DNA of 64,000 bases, from NCBI GenBank assembly GCA_963693305.1, contig OY855906.1, positions 32,225,991 to 32,289,990 on the forward strand, written 5' to 3'. A model generated the notes under the pieces. It saw only the letters and a program-made list of their open reading frames with translations. It had not been told where the DNA came from and made no database searches. Below are positions 33,696 through 44,935 of the stretch, one piece after another. Made by a program: the position numbers and the translations under genes. Origin of the DNA: Meandrina meandrites. Its lineage: Eukaryota; Cnidaria; Anthozoa; Scleractinia; Meandrinidae. Position 1 is the first letter of the stretch, and every line of letters starts with the position of its first letter.

Positions 33696-33745
33696 TTATT
33701 ATAGTCACTTAATAAAAACCGGTTTTTTCTGGTTTAGTAAGGTTC
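33696..33745 (-). promoter_or_regulatory. Promoter module, second copy
   Basis: AACCGGTT (about 33717-33724) followed by AAGTGACTATAATAAG on the minus strand, nearly the same as at 31971-32035. It overlaps the end of the Pro-rich gene above it and drives toward the exonuclease-like gene. Confidence 0.6.
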
Positions 33746-34288
33746 CCATTGTCTATTGCTGCGTAACCTTGCCACTAAGGGCGGTTTTGGTTTGTAACGT
33801 CGCTTTACAGTTTTGCGTTTGGAATCTGGAGGTGTTTCCATCATTATCGCGTGGGCAGATTCTTCAGGCAAAGCGGAAAGGGGTGTTTCCATTCTGACAG
33901 GAATTTTTGATTGTTTAGTACTCGCAGGTGTGGGTGGTAGTTGTCTTGGTGTTTTTCTCGGGCTCTCAACTTTAGGTGTGGAGGCATGCTTGTTTACACC
34001 TGGCGTTGTCTCTGTTGGAGGCGCTGGGTCTGATTTGGGTAGTACCACTGTAGGTTTAACACTCACTTCACGTTTCATCTGTTTTACTAATCCTCGATAC
34101 CTTTGCAGAGCATGATCTAACAACAAAACTTTTTGATCTTCCGCCAAAGAGGAATCCATTATTTGTTTCATGTTTTGATCAAGCCGTGTTAAAGTTGTGA
34201 GTTGAGCAGGAGCCGTCAATCGATGTTCTGTCTCCATAGTTTGCAGTAAATGTTCAGGAACCATCAACATCTTCTGAACGTGCTTCAT
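33734..34288 (-). CDS. Pro/Thr/Lys-rich protein with N-terminal helix
   Basis: 184 residues from a true ATG. The N-terminus (MKHVQKMLMVPEHLLQTMET, then LDQNMKQIMDSSLAEDQKVL and HALQRYRGLVKQMKR) looks helical. The rest is a basic, Pro-rich disordered region ending RSNRQWEPY. I have an impression of related short proteins in cnidarian repeats but cannot name a function. Its ATG overlaps the stop of the small frame above it (ATGA). Confidence 0.55.
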   Translation of the reverse strand: MKHVQKMLMVPEHLLQTMETEHRLTAPAQLTTLTRLDQNMKQIMDSSLAEDQKVLLLDHALQRYRGLVKQMKREVSVKPTVVLPKSDPAPPTETTPGVNKHASTPKVESPRKTPRQLPPTPASTKQSKIPVRMETPLSALPEESAHAIMMETPPDSKRKTVKRRYKPKPPLVARLRSNRQWEPY

Positions 34289-34289
34289 T

Positions 34290-34430
34290 TGAAAAAGTTA
34301 CCCAGTAAATTCACAGCAAGAGGAGCAATCAAAGTGGCGAGAGCTGGTAGAAATTCTTCCTTCTGATCGAGCACGTGATTTTTCTGTTTTAAACTTGGTG
34401 TTTTGCAAGTCACATATACAGGAACTGTGA
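34290..34430 (-). CDS. Small frame with a hydrophobic amphipathic tail
   Basis: An open stretch of about 45 codons with no in-frame ATG, ending KNHVLDQKEEF, FLPALATLIAPLAVNLLG and NFFK-stop. The stop overlaps the ATG of the next gene, a coupling typical of compact genomes. The hydrophobic tail could be a membrane-active peptide. Perhaps the last exon of a spliced gene, otherwise a relic. Confidence 0.35.
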
Positions 34431-34556
34431 TTTGTTCGACTTAAACAGTTTAAATGCTGAATAAGGTACCAAAATGCTACCTTTAAGGGGTTTAGAGCAA
34501 ATAAGTTAACAGTTCTTTGGCTTCCGTACGATTTTACGTCTTTTCGTTGCTTTCCA

Positions 34557-34640
34557 GTGTTCTTTTCAATAGATACAAATGAAGGTCAATTGCTTGACTT
34601 TTGACTGTGTCTTGGCTCTTTGTACAATCCTGCTCTGCTC
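34557..34640. repeat. Segment duplicated at 35653-35735
   Basis: AATAGATACAAATGAAGGTC through TACAATCCTGCT occurs twice, each time running into a GCTCT array. This suggests a tandem duplication of about 1.1 kb or unequal exchange between the arrays. Confidence 0.7.
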
Positions 34641-34868
34641 TGCTCTGCTCTGCTCTGCTCTGCTCTGCTCAGCTCAGCTCAACTCCGGTCTGCTCTTCTG
34701 TGCTCACTCTGCTCTGCTCAGCTCAGCTCAGCTCAGGTCTGCTCTTCTGTGCTCAGCTCAGCTCAGCTCACCTTAGCTCTGCTCTGATCTTCTCAGTTCA
34801 GCTCAGCTCAACTCAGTTCTGCTCTTCTCTGCTCAACTCTGCTCTTCTCAGCTCTGCTCTGCTCAGTT
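34635..34868. repeat. Degenerate (GCTCT/GCTCA)n array
   Basis: Pentanucleotide repeat with CTCTG, CTCAG and CTTCTG variants, open in several frames by its nature (repeated LLCSA). Not coding. Confidence 0.85.
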
Positions 34869-34888
34869 TCTCTAAAAGTTGATAGACT

Positions 34889-35068
34889 TTATTGTGAGAT
34901 TTCTCGTTCATGTACTTCTTGTTCTTCTTCTTCATCTGAGGCATCGCTATAATCAATTTGCACTTGACTATCACAGCAGACAACTAAACAACACATCCTC
35001 TGGCACATTTCTTTAAAGGATAGGTTTGGAAGAGGGGGTTGGCATAGCCGACTTGTGATATTGCCCAT
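34889..35068 (-). CDS. 59-aa protein with myristoylation motif, Cys cluster, acidic tail
   Basis: Complete frame ATG to TAA. It starts MGNITSRLC, a strong MGxxxS/T N-myristoylation signal. It continues MCQRMCCLVVCC, seven Cys in the region overall that could be palmitoylated or bind metal, then SDASDEEEEQEVHEREISQ. A dual lipid anchor plus acidic cluster resembles, in layout only, small membrane-bound tegument-type proteins of large DNA viruses. No sequence similarity is claimed. Below it lies a GCTCT array, above it the gene at 35100-35375. Confidence 0.5.
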   Translation of the reverse strand: MGNITSRLCQPPLPNLSFKEMCQRMCCLVVCCDSQVQIDYSDASDEEEEQEVHEREISQ

Positions 35069-35099
35069 GGTTAAACTGTAAATGATGACAAAATATGTT

Positions 35100-35375
35100 T
35101 TATCTGCTTTTTATAACCTGCAAAAGCATCCACCAGATAGAGGGATAATGCGTTGGGTATTTTTCGCATAGTGTTTTGTGAAATTCGTATTGTTCACTAA
35201 AAGACACGTTGCAGTAATCCATGTAGGCATAGAAACACAATAAACGACCATAGTTCATTGGTTCCAATTCTATGAGAAGAGATGACCATTGTTCAGGTGG
35301 TGTGCGACGGAATGCAATCAGAGAGAAATAGCGTTTAGCGTAGACACGTACTAGGTGGAAATACAATCTTTCCAT
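35100..35375 (-). CDS. Short Tyr/Leu-rich helical protein
   Basis: 91 residues from the ATG at 35375 (the longer frame starts at TTG). It contains MERLYFHLVRVYAKRYFSLI, then ELEPMNYGRLLCFYAYMDYC and YPSIWWMLLQ. NYGRLLCFYAYM weakly recalls the Bcl-2 BH1 core (N-W-G-R then hydrophobics), with a Trp-containing end where BH2 would be. The similarity is too short to rely on. Confidence 0.45.
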   Translation of the reverse strand: MERLYFHLVRVYAKRYFSLIAFRRTPPEQWSSLLIELEPMNYGRLLCFYAYMDYCNVSFSEQYEFHKTLCEKYPTHYPSIWWMLLQVIKSR

Positions 35376-35652
35376 GTTGACAGTTAAATGTGCTTTGAGT
35401 GATGTGTGACTTCCAACGTCCCTTATAACTATCCCCAACCTCTCTAACTGGCTATGATCACCAATCAGCGAAATCCGTAGGGGAAAGTGTTGTAACCGTG
35501 GATTACTCTCTTGTCGTACACAAGTTGATACTTCTTTTGCTGTTTCACTGTGTGTATTGATTTTGTTTTCGCATCACGTTTGATGAAATGAGGGTTTTCC
35601 AGGTAGACGACTTCTCCATTAGGAGTGTTTTTATCAATAGATATAATTTCCA

Positions 35653-36140
<488 letters not shown>

Positions 36141-36594
36141 CACTGGTTATACAACTCTTTCCAATGTTGCACGCTTTGTCTTAAGTCGTCGACTCGACGT
36201 TCTAACTCGAATTTTGTAGTCAATTTTGCACTACAGTCCTTACACAATTCTCTCGTCTTTCCGTCTTGTTTTTCCTCTTTACAGTCGTTGCACATCAATT
36301 CCTTTCTTATCGTCCAATATTTACGTTTAAACTCTTCGTACTTCTTTTTCCATTGCTCTGCTGTTTCTTCAGCATCTTCAAGTTTGGCTGTTGTTTCGCG
36401 TAGCTCTTTTACTAGGTTTCGAATAACTTTATCCATTCTCTTCTGGAAAAAATGCAAGGTCACGTGGCAAGATAGGACGGCAGCGTAATTTTGATGCTCT
36501 TACGCCCAAGATGATAACTCTAGCTATCTTTTCGGTCTTTACACCTGTAGTGATGTCTCTCGATGTCTACAAACATTCTGCCTGCTGAAAAACA

Positions 36595-36632
36595 CACACT
36601 CCTTATATACGTCTTGTCTCACACTGATTGGA
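36595..36632 (-). promoter_or_regulatory. TATA box with CCAAT-like site
   Basis: On the minus strand ATCCAATCAGTGTGAGACAA then TATATAAGG. No AACCGGTT is present here, so this promoter differs from the other modules. Confidence 0.45.
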
Positions 36633-36669
36633 TACTCCATATAAAGTATTTTGCACGCTTTCTTTTGCT

Positions 36670-37240
36670 CACTCTACTCTGTTAAGCTCTGCTCTGCTCT
36701 GCCCCGGTCTGATTTTGTGCAACTGTTCTTCCTCTCGCCTCACTCTACCCTGCTTGCTCTGCTTGTTATGCTTTACCATGCTCTGTTCGGCTCAGCTCGC
36801 CCAGCTCGATTCCGGCTTCAGTCTACAGGTTTTATATTATATTTACTATTTATACACGGCCCCACAAGCTATATAGCTTTTTCTGCATCGTTTCTAAATA
36901 AAGGTTTTGATTGATTGACTTATTGGTTGCTTGGCTCAAGTCTTGACACAATTGGCACCCTGATGCTGAATTCCGAACCCGAAGACGAAACTACACTCGG
37001 AAAGTCATCACACACAATTTATTGTATTAACACTGTTTACAAAGAATAAAAAAAAACTAATTGAAACGATTCAACAGTACGGGAACTTGACAACTAACTA
37101 GTATCCTTAATTTGTAACTCTTAGTTGTAAAATGTTTCGCCGTTTTTATGTAATTTGACACATTACAGGTGGGACAGTTTTTCATTTACTTGTTTGGCCT
37201 TGTGCCTGTTTTCGTCTTCTTAACTGGTCTTGGGGTTGCG
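36670..37240. other. Spacer with further GCTCT-like repeats
   Basis: Degenerate pentanucleotide repeats to 36810, then AT-rich sequence. A 42-codon minus-strand frame from 37185 (MKNCPTCNVSNY) is too short to call. Confidence 0.4.
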
Positions 37241-37242
37241 TA

Positions 37243-37992
37243 TCAATGGATTTCGTGATATTTTCTCTTTATTCCTTGATAGGAAAATTCCTCATTCTCA
37301 TTTTCAGCTAAAGTTTGTTTAGATACGTCCTCATATTCAACCAGCTTGTTCAATAAATATTTTCGTTTATTGACTGCTGCTTCTGCAGCCTCTACGAAGT
37401 CCATTTCGTCGTCGTCCATAAAACTACACAACGTTGCCATAACCTTTTTGTGCACTGGATCAGTTTTAAGAACACGATACCACTTTAAATAGTGTAGATA
37501 CAAGAATCGTAGCCTCTTTCTGTATGTGGGAAGTAGTAAAGTTGATGCTTGAAACTCGGCATCCTCTTTTGACAAGCCCTGAGTTATGTATTGTTCTACT
37601 TGCTCCTGCCAGGATGAATTCAAATCGATAATGGCTTCCTCGCGCAGCTTATCCCAGGGATCAGTATCATCATTTTTATCATCATCAGTAGTAGTGCTTT
37701 CATTATCTTCATCACTACGATCTTCTTCTTCTTTTTCGCTTTCGTCGTCAGTATTCTCATCATCTTCATCATATTCTTCGTCCTGTTCATCGTCCTGGCG
37801 AAGGTTGTTTTCATATTCTTCATCATCGTTCCCTTGAGCAACTGTAGCCGGAGAGCCCTCATTCATTGCATATTGATTAGTCATCTCCACTTGTTCTTGC
37901 TCTAGACGTTTGCGGCAACCTTGCTTTTCGTGGCGGTCTCTGTTATATCTTCGACTAAATAATCTTTGACAGAACTGACAAAGATGCCCCAT
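37243..37992 (-). CDS. Single C2H2 finger plus acidic region protein
   Basis: 249 residues from a true ATG. It opens MGHLCQFCQRLFSRRYNRDR with HEKQGC, a C-x2-C ... H-x4-C/H finger. A very acidic Asp/Glu stretch covers roughly residues 55-110. A structured C-terminal region follows (DPWDKLREEAIIDLNSSWQE, LSKEDAEFQASTLLLPTYRK, DPVHKKVMATLCSFMDDDEM, KRKYLLNKLVEYED). I recall this finger-acidic-helical layout from multi-copy uncharacterised cnidarian proteins. Probably nuclear. It is first in transcript order on this strand, so possibly the early regulator of the element. Confidence 0.65.
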   Translation of the reverse strand: MGHLCQFCQRLFSRRYNRDRHEKQGCRKRLEQEQVEMTNQYAMNEGSPATVAQGNDDEEYENNLRQDDEQDEEYDEDDENTDDESEKEEEDRSDEDNESTTTDDDKNDDTDPWDKLREEAIIDLNSSWQEQVEQYITQGLSKEDAEFQASTLLLPTYRKRLRFLYLHYLKWYRVLKTDPVHKKVMATLCSFMDDDEMDFVEAAEAAVNKRKYLLNKLVEYEDVSKQTLAENENEEFSYQGIKRKYHEIH

Positions 37993-37999
37993 GTGTTCT

Positions 38000-38700
38000 A
38001 AGATGTTTACTCGACAATTGCCTTTCTTGAAATGAGTAAAGCAACATGCCTTGCCAATTTAAATAGTCGAGTAACTCAATGGCAGTTATGTTTCGTAAGC
38101 TCCTTGTGAGTAACAGGCAGGTTTTCTTTTGCATTTGCTCTCTGACTATTATTCTTTTACAATACTGTAAGACCTCAAACAGTACCAACTATAAACAAAT
38201 GACACCTTGCAATGACAGTGCTTTGAGTAAACAATTTCACTTAGGAATGTAATCTGATTATTCTCTGAAATATTGGTAGATTAAGCTTTTTATCTTTGTT
38301 TTGTTATAAATGTATATGGCTATGTCTAAAAAATACAGTGATCTAATTTCTTTCCAAAAATACTCGTTACTTGCGATTGCTACCGTGACAAAAGTCGTTT
38401 AACGGATAAACGACTCGAGAAACAGACAATGACAGGCGAATAACGAATATTAAGGCGAACTGAAAAGGCGTGAAACAAAATGACAGACATTGTTTATACA
38501 AACAGTACACCGTGGAAGTCGTCAAAAATTCACCTGTTAATTCGCACGCCAAACGTTTTTTACAAATTCAAACTCAAAATTGATTTCCATTGAATATTTT
38601 AAGTGCATAACAAACCGAACGACGACACACTTATTGTAAATCAAAACGTGCTCGTTGAATAGTTTTTGTGCTCAAAAGTCCTTTTGTTTTAACCCTTTTG
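38000..38700. other. Upstream region of the C2H2/acidic gene
   Basis: AT-rich. No gene is supported; the frame at 37955-38188 overlaps the real start of the C2H2 gene and starts without context. Confidence 0.4.
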
Positions 38701-38721
38701 TTTTGTAATGCAAGCACGAAA

Positions 38722-38874
38722 ATGGCTTTTGTTAAAGATTTATTGTACTATCGCAAACGCTTTAAATGTTACCCTACCGGAACCAAATTAAAAGTAAAAA
38801 CCATTCATTTTGGGTCCTTTCAAACACTTTTGGAAGGTATCAACGGACGCTTTATAGTTGAAAAGCGAAAGTAA
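38722..38874 (+). CDS. Small basic protein, only plus-strand candidate in the element
   Basis: 50 residues from an ATG: MAFVKDLLYYRKRFKCYPTG, KLKVKTIHFGSFQ and a tail with FIVEKRK. Basic and compact, it could bind nucleic acid. Low support because it is short and alone. Confidence 0.35.
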   Translation: MAFVKDLLYYRKRFKCYPTGTKLKVKTIHFGSFQTLLEGINGRFIVEKRK

Positions 38875-39358
38875 ACTTTATAGAACAACTGAAAGGTAAA
38901 ACCTTGTGACTCTTGTGTATGAAGTAGCCGACGCATTAACATGATAGATTAGGAAAAAAATTTCTTCCGCAATAACAATGTACGTAAATATTAGCAAAAA
39001 CAAAACAATGCTTTATTAAACGTAGTGTTCTGTTTACGCTAACAAAATAACCGTTAAACTGAGTTCAACAAGAAAAACCTATTAGAGGAACATTACTTTA
39101 TCACACACATTATGTTCTTATACGGTGTAGTTCAATTCAGAAAACCGTTGAGTATGGCCTAGTCGAAAATATTGGCCTTAAAGTAATATCCTGTGCCAAT
39201 TATTTAGTAATCCTTTCTGTCAGGCTCAAACAATGCCGACATTTCGTTTTGTTTTATTGTTTTTTTTTTGTTGGTCTTATTGTAAATGCAAACTCACGTT
39301 TTGTATCGCCTTTAATAACTGAAGTTAATGCATGCTAAGCAACTGTAAATACACCAAC

Positions 39359-39640
39359 GGTGGACAGTTGCCTTACTGCAGACACATGGATGTTGCCACG
39401 TTAAGAGTCTCAAGATCTCAAAACAATCCTTTCCGGCCCTATTTTACCTGTAGAAGAAGAAACGAAATGTGTAGATTCTTCCAATGGGCCGACGAACAAC
39501 CTGTCAATGAAGAAACTCAAATACCATCTCCGTCATATTTCCCCGAGAAACAAATGTCATCAAAAGAAGACAAGCCCAGCTACACGCCAAGACCCAAACT
39601 GCAAAGACAATTTGCCGTTACAGAAAATTGGAGTCATTGA
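39359..39640 (+). pseudogene. Truncated second copy of the GRF gene
   Basis: The TIR carries the second GRF motif and tail of the gene at 31020-31472, from GGQLPYCRHMD on. Preceding bases are unrelated, so it lacks the first CxxC half and the promoter. Any start would be fortuitous (an ATG at 39332). Confidence 0.7.
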
Positions 39641-39894
39641 ACACTGAGAATTATCTCATCCTTGAACATTTAGTTAACAATTCATATTTATTCAAAGTGT
39701 GTTTGAGATTGTAAACTTTGCCTTTATCCAATAAACGTTCATTCAAAACAAAGATTTTTTTTCGTGTGGTATTTACTTTATTGATTCCGTCCTTTTGAAT
39801 AATTACGTTGACTTTTCCAAAAAAAAACCGGTTTAACCAGTTACCAAACAAGATACGTGCGCCATTTTGAATAATCAAATCGTACCGGATTCAA

Positions 39895-39968
39895 AACCGG
39901 TTTGACAAGTTTGACCGTGCTCCCTGATTGGTTGTCAGTCATGCCTTTGTTCTTCTTCTATATAAGTG
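39895..39968 (+). promoter_or_regulatory. Outward-facing AACCGGTT and TATATAAG in the TIR
   Basis: AACCGGTT at 39895-39902 and CTATATAAGTGCG near 39957-39968 point out of the element on both ends. They might start transcription across the element's boundary into host DNA. Confidence 0.4.
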
Positions 39969-40293
39969 CGACACTACCCGGATGGTTGGGCGGCTCATTA
40001 ACTCCATTGCAACACATACATCACTCCTAAAAAACTCATGTAATATTCAACAATAAATACTCAAAACAATACCATGCATAAATAATAAACTTCCATTGGC
40101 CCCCTCATACACCTACTTGATAAGCATCTCATTAAATAACTTCATGAACCTACGTGACACCCATCTCATTAAACCAGTTCATGAACCTACGTGCTATGCA
40201 TCTCATTAAACCAGTTCTGGCTATTCAGAGCTCATTAACTCCGGCCTGTTGAATTCATGAATAATTTCGTCTAGTCATCCCCGGTATACTACT

Positions 40294-40299
40294 CAAAGG
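40294..40299. repeat. 6-bp target site duplication, right
   Basis: CAAAGG, directly after the terminus GGTATACTACT. Confidence 0.8.
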
Positions 40300-43200
40300 T
40301 AAACAATTGAGCGTGCCTGAACGTGCAGGGGTTACGTCATTAGTAGGGAAAAAACCAACAAGCTAAAGATAGCCGGGGATAACGTAAACTTCAGATGGTG
40401 TGACTCGCGTGACTACTTTGCTAGTCCTTCACTCATAGTACAAACAAATTGAAACATGAATGTACGGAAAATGTTGCGGATATATTTCTTTTATTGTGTG
40501 TAAAATATATTTTCTTTTGGTTTTATGGAAGGGTTGGATTCGAAGCGAATATTGAATACTCTAAAACAGGGTATTACCTCAGCCACGGAATGCGCTGACG
40601 TTGCAGCTTTCACTTCCGTTAAGTGACAAATAATATTCTGCTTACTTTGCAAGCTTATTTCGCCAGAAGAAATGGTCGTTAATTAGTTGGAAATTTTGCG
40701 AGTATTTCTCCTGGGTTTAGGCAATTGAAGTGAATTCTTTGTCTGTTTCATCGAAGCGAGTTCAGAGATCTGAAGGAAAAAAATTGTGCCTAGGTAAGCG
40801 CTTGCAAGGATTACGTCATTTGTAGGGAAATTACTGCCGTCCTAAAGATAGCCGTGAACAATGCAAAGCCTGAAATGTGAGACTCGCGTGACTACCTTCT
40901 TACGGCCGAACTCACGGTATAAACCAATTACATTTAATCGTGACTCTTACGTAAAGAAAATAGCTGTTATTAATAACGTTCAAACAGCGGAATGTTTAAT
41001 TCATGCCCATACATGTCCCAAGCGAAGTTCCAGATTAAGACCATTACGTCATCATAAATTTCACAACGGCTATGGGCGATGGTGCAATATTGGATTGTGT
41101 GACTCGCGTGACTACTTTGCTCTTTACTCTTAATACAAAACAAATTTAATTTAACCGTAACTTTTCTGAGTAAGAAACCTGTTAATTAGCAAAAATAGAG
41201 TTAATTTTAAAAAGTGCGGTTTTAAGATGCTTGCATCTTCTTGTTATTATTTTTTTTTTGTCGGTGACCAGACGCAAACCTCCACTCGGCCAAATCGTGA
41301 TCGGGACTGAATCACGCAATCTGTGATGTTTATTCGCCAAAAGCTGTTGAAACATGAATGTACGGAAAATGTTGCGGATATTGTTTTCTTTATTGTGTAT
41401 AAAGTATATTTTCTTTTGGTTTTATCGAAGCGTTCGATTCAAAGCGAATGTTGAATACACTGAAAAAGGTATTACATCAGCCATGGAATGCGCTGATGTT
41501 GTAGGTTTCACTTTTGTTTCGTGACAAATAACAATGTGTTTCATTTGCATGTTTATGTTGGCAGAAGCGACGGTCATTAATTTAATTTCTTTCCTCTTCT
41601 GCGAGTATTTCTTGTGGGTTTAGGCAATCGAAGTGAATTCTTTGGCTATTTCCTTGAAGTGAGTTCAAATATGTGAAAGGAAATGAAATATTTGCTTAAG
41701 TAAACAATTGAGCGTGCCCGAACGTGCAGGGGTTACGTCATTAGAAGGGAAAACCCCCCAAGCTAAAGATAGCAGGGGACAACGTAAACCTCGGATTGTG
41801 TGACTAACGTGACTACTTTGCTAGTCCTTTACTCATAATGCAAACAGATTAAATTTAACCGTGACTTTTGAGAAAGAAGGCTCTTAATTAGCCAAAAATA
41901 TAAGCGCGGTTTTAAGTTGCTATAGCAACTTCTTGTTTTTTTTATGTCGGTGACCAGACGCAAACCTCCACTCGGCCAAATCGTGATCGGGACTGAATCA
42001 CGCAACCTGTGATGTTTATTCGCCAAAAGCTGTTGAAACATGAATGTACCGAAAATGTTGCGGATATTGTTTTCTTTATTGTGTATAAAGTATCTTTTCT
42101 TTTGGTTTTATCGAAGCGTTCGATTCAAAGCGAATGTTGAATACACTGAAAAAGGTATTACGTCAGCCATGGAATGCGCTGATGTTGCAGGTTTCACTTT
42201 CGTTACGTGACAAATAACATTGTGTTCCTTTGCATGTTTATGTCGGCAGAAGCGACGGTCATTAATTTAATTTCTTTCCTCTTCTGCGAGTATTTCTTGT
42301 GGGTTTAGGCAATCGAAGTGAATTCTTTGGCTATTTCCTTGAAGTGAGTTCAAATATTTGAAAGGAAATAAAATATTTGCTTAAGTAAACAATTGAGCGT
42401 GCCCGAACGTGCAGGGGTTACGTCATTAGAAGGGAAAAACCCCCAAGCTAACTGAAGCTATCCGGGGACAACGTAACCCTCGGATTGTGTGACTAACGTG
42501 ACTACTTTGCTGGTCCTTTACTCATAATGCAAACAGATTAAATCTAACCGTGGCTTTTGAGAAAGAAAGCTGTTAATTAGCCAAAAATATAAGCGCGGTT
42601 TTGAGTTGCTACAGCAACTTCTTGTTTTTTGTCGGTGACTAGACCCAAACTTCCACTCGAACAAATGGCGATCGGGACTTCGGATCACGCAACCTGGGAT
42701 GTTTATTCGCCAAAAGCTGTTGAAACATGAATGTACGGGAAATGTTACGGATATTGTTTTCTTTATTGTGTATAAAGTATATTTTCTTTTGGTTTTATCG
42801 AAGCGTTCGATTCAAAGCGAATGTTGAATACACTGAAAAAGGTATTACGTCAACCATGGAATGCGCTGATGTTGCAGGTTTCACTTTCGTTAGGTGACAA
42901 ATAACATTGTGTTACATTTGCATGTTTATGTCGGCAGAAGCGACGGTCATTAATTTAATTTGTTTCCTCTTCTGCGAGTATTTCTTGTGGGTTTAGGCAA
43001 TCGAAGTGAATTCTTTGGCTATTTCCTTGAAGTGAGTTCAAATATTTGAAAGGAAATGAAATATTTGCTTAAGTAAACAATTGAGCGTGCCCGAACGTGC
43101 AGGGGCTACGTCATTCGAAGGGAAAAACCCCAAGCTAAAGATAGCCGGGGATAACGTAAGCCTTGGATTGTGTGACTCGCGTGACTACTTTGCTAGTCCT

Positions 43201-43978
43201 TTACTCATGATGCAAACATATTAAATTTAACCCTGACTTTTGAGAAAGAAAGCTGTTAATTAGCCAAAAATATAAGCGCGGTTTTAAGTTGCTATAGCAA
43301 CTTCTTGTTTTATGTCGGTGACCAGACCCAAACCTCCACTCGGCCAAATCGTGATCGGGACTGAATCACGCAATCTATGATGTTTATTCGCCAAAAGCTG
43401 TTGAAACATTAATGTACGGAAAATGTTGCGGATATTGTTTTCTTTATTGTGTATAAAGTATATTTTCTTCTGGTTTTATCGAAGCGTTTGATTCAAAGCG
43501 AATGTTGAATACACTGAAAAAGGTATTACGTCAGCCATGTTGCAGGTTTCACTTTCGTGAGGTGACAAATAACATTGTGTTTCATTTGCATGTTTATGTC
43601 GGCAGAAGCGACGGTCATTAATTTAATTTGTTTCCTCTTCTGCGAGTATTTCTTGTGGGTTTAGGCAATCGAAGTGAATTCTTTGGCTATTTCGTTGAAG
43701 TGAGTTCAAATATTTGAAAGGAAATGAAATATTTGCTTAAGTAAACAATTGAGCGTGCTCGAACGTGCAGGGGCTACGTCATTAGAAGGGAAAAGACCCC
43801 AAGCTAAAGATAGCCGGGCACAACGTAAACCTTGGATTGTGTGACTAACGTGACTACTTTGCTAGTCCTTTACTCATAATACAAACGGATTAAATTTAAC
43901 CGTGACTTTTGAGAAAGAAAGCTGTTAATTAGCCAAAAATATAAGCGCGGTTTTAAGTTGCTATAGCAACTTCTTGTT
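40294..43978. repeat. Hairpin-ended array, right block
   Basis: Continues the unit broken at 30366 and then has units starting at about 41259, 41945, 42629 and 43313 (period 684-686). The first part (40294-41258) is diverged. It ends with the palindrome AAGATGCTTGCATCTT instead of AAGTTGCTATAGCAACTT. One unit has GAGTTGCTACAGCAACTT. The array finishes at TTCTTGTTT (43978), where the duplicated module resumes. Confidence 0.85.
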
Positions 43979-43984
43979 TCTATT

Positions 43985-44935
43985 GGTTCTCAATGTCCCG
44001 TCAGTCCTGTCCTCGTTTTCATGTTTCGACGATTCCTTCTTGTTGTGGCGAGAAGTCTGGGCTCTAGTCCTTCCGCTTTCATTTCAGATCCTTTCAGATC
44101 CTTTCAGTTCTGGTGTCGAAGTCTTTGAAATATCCTTCAATGTCTTCAGTAGAGGTAAGAAAAAGTGAAAATAGCGTGTTAAAGGGACATTATAGTAATG
44201 ATAAATTAGTGCAGGCTGTTATAAGGTAAAGAAATAGAAAGGGTTAATTCCTCACTTGGCGCTAAGACAAAAACAATGGCCAGTGGGGCCGACAGTCTGC
44301 AGACCTCTCAAGTCTCACGATTTTGCCGTGAGACTCGCGGTTCTTAGTTCAATCTCACGGTCTCACGATGAGACGCAAAAATCTCACGATAAGCAGAGCT
44401 ACAAGCTGTAGGATACATTTCCCTTGTAACTCATAGTTTTTTTGGGCTTGCTAAAAGATGATTGTCTTAATAAGTGCTGTGCAAATCTGTAGTCAGTAAA
44501 GGTATTTCAAAATGGCGACATTGTACGTGAATATTCATGAGACAAAGAAAGAACTTCTAGTGGCTCAGTCTCACAGATAAAAGTACTTGAAACAAGAACT
44601 TTCTCGTGATTAGCACCTGCTTTTAGTTGGCTTTGTCTGCCGGTCAATCAATCCAGATTTTTACTGTTCTTGTATTTCTGGCTATTCGTTTGCAATTTAT
44701 GGTGAATTTTATCACATTTTTCAAATCCATGTTCTAATACATGTAGCAGTCCTCTTTTGTGATTGGAATGAAGTGGGATGGATGGTTATACATCGAGATA
44801 ATTTTACAAGTGACTACCAGATATTTTTCTGTTTACTTTTGAAAAAATTGCTGGCGTACTTTTTGTCTTCAACAGTATGTATGTTTCAATCGATCGGTTA
44901 TACACTAAAGCCATGTTTACAAGGGAATGTTTGCA
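43985..44935. repeat. Duplicated upstream module, copy 2, right part
   Basis: Continues the module interrupted at 26990: TGTCCCGTCAGTCCTGTCC, CTTCAGTAGAG/gtaaga, AATATTCATGAGACAAAG and CGGTCAATCAATCCAG match 10600-11260 and 62060-62725. Confidence 0.75.

Larger units (their letters stand above)
39359..40293 (-). repeat. Right terminal inverted repeat (935 bp)
   Basis: Mirror of 30367-31301. Differences seen include Thr/Ala (DVTTLR versus DVATLR), Asn/Lys in the opposite frame, and AACCGGTT intact here at 39895 but AACCAGTT on the left. Confidence 0.9.

Noticed and set aside
36970..37185. 42-codon frame MKNCPTCNVSNY...
   Set aside because: Too short, with no promoter or neighbour evidence beyond a CxxC.
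37586..37862. Ser-rich and Met/Lys-rich frames over the acidic gene
   Set aside because: Other-frame readings of GAT/GAA-rich codons of the gene at 37243-37992.
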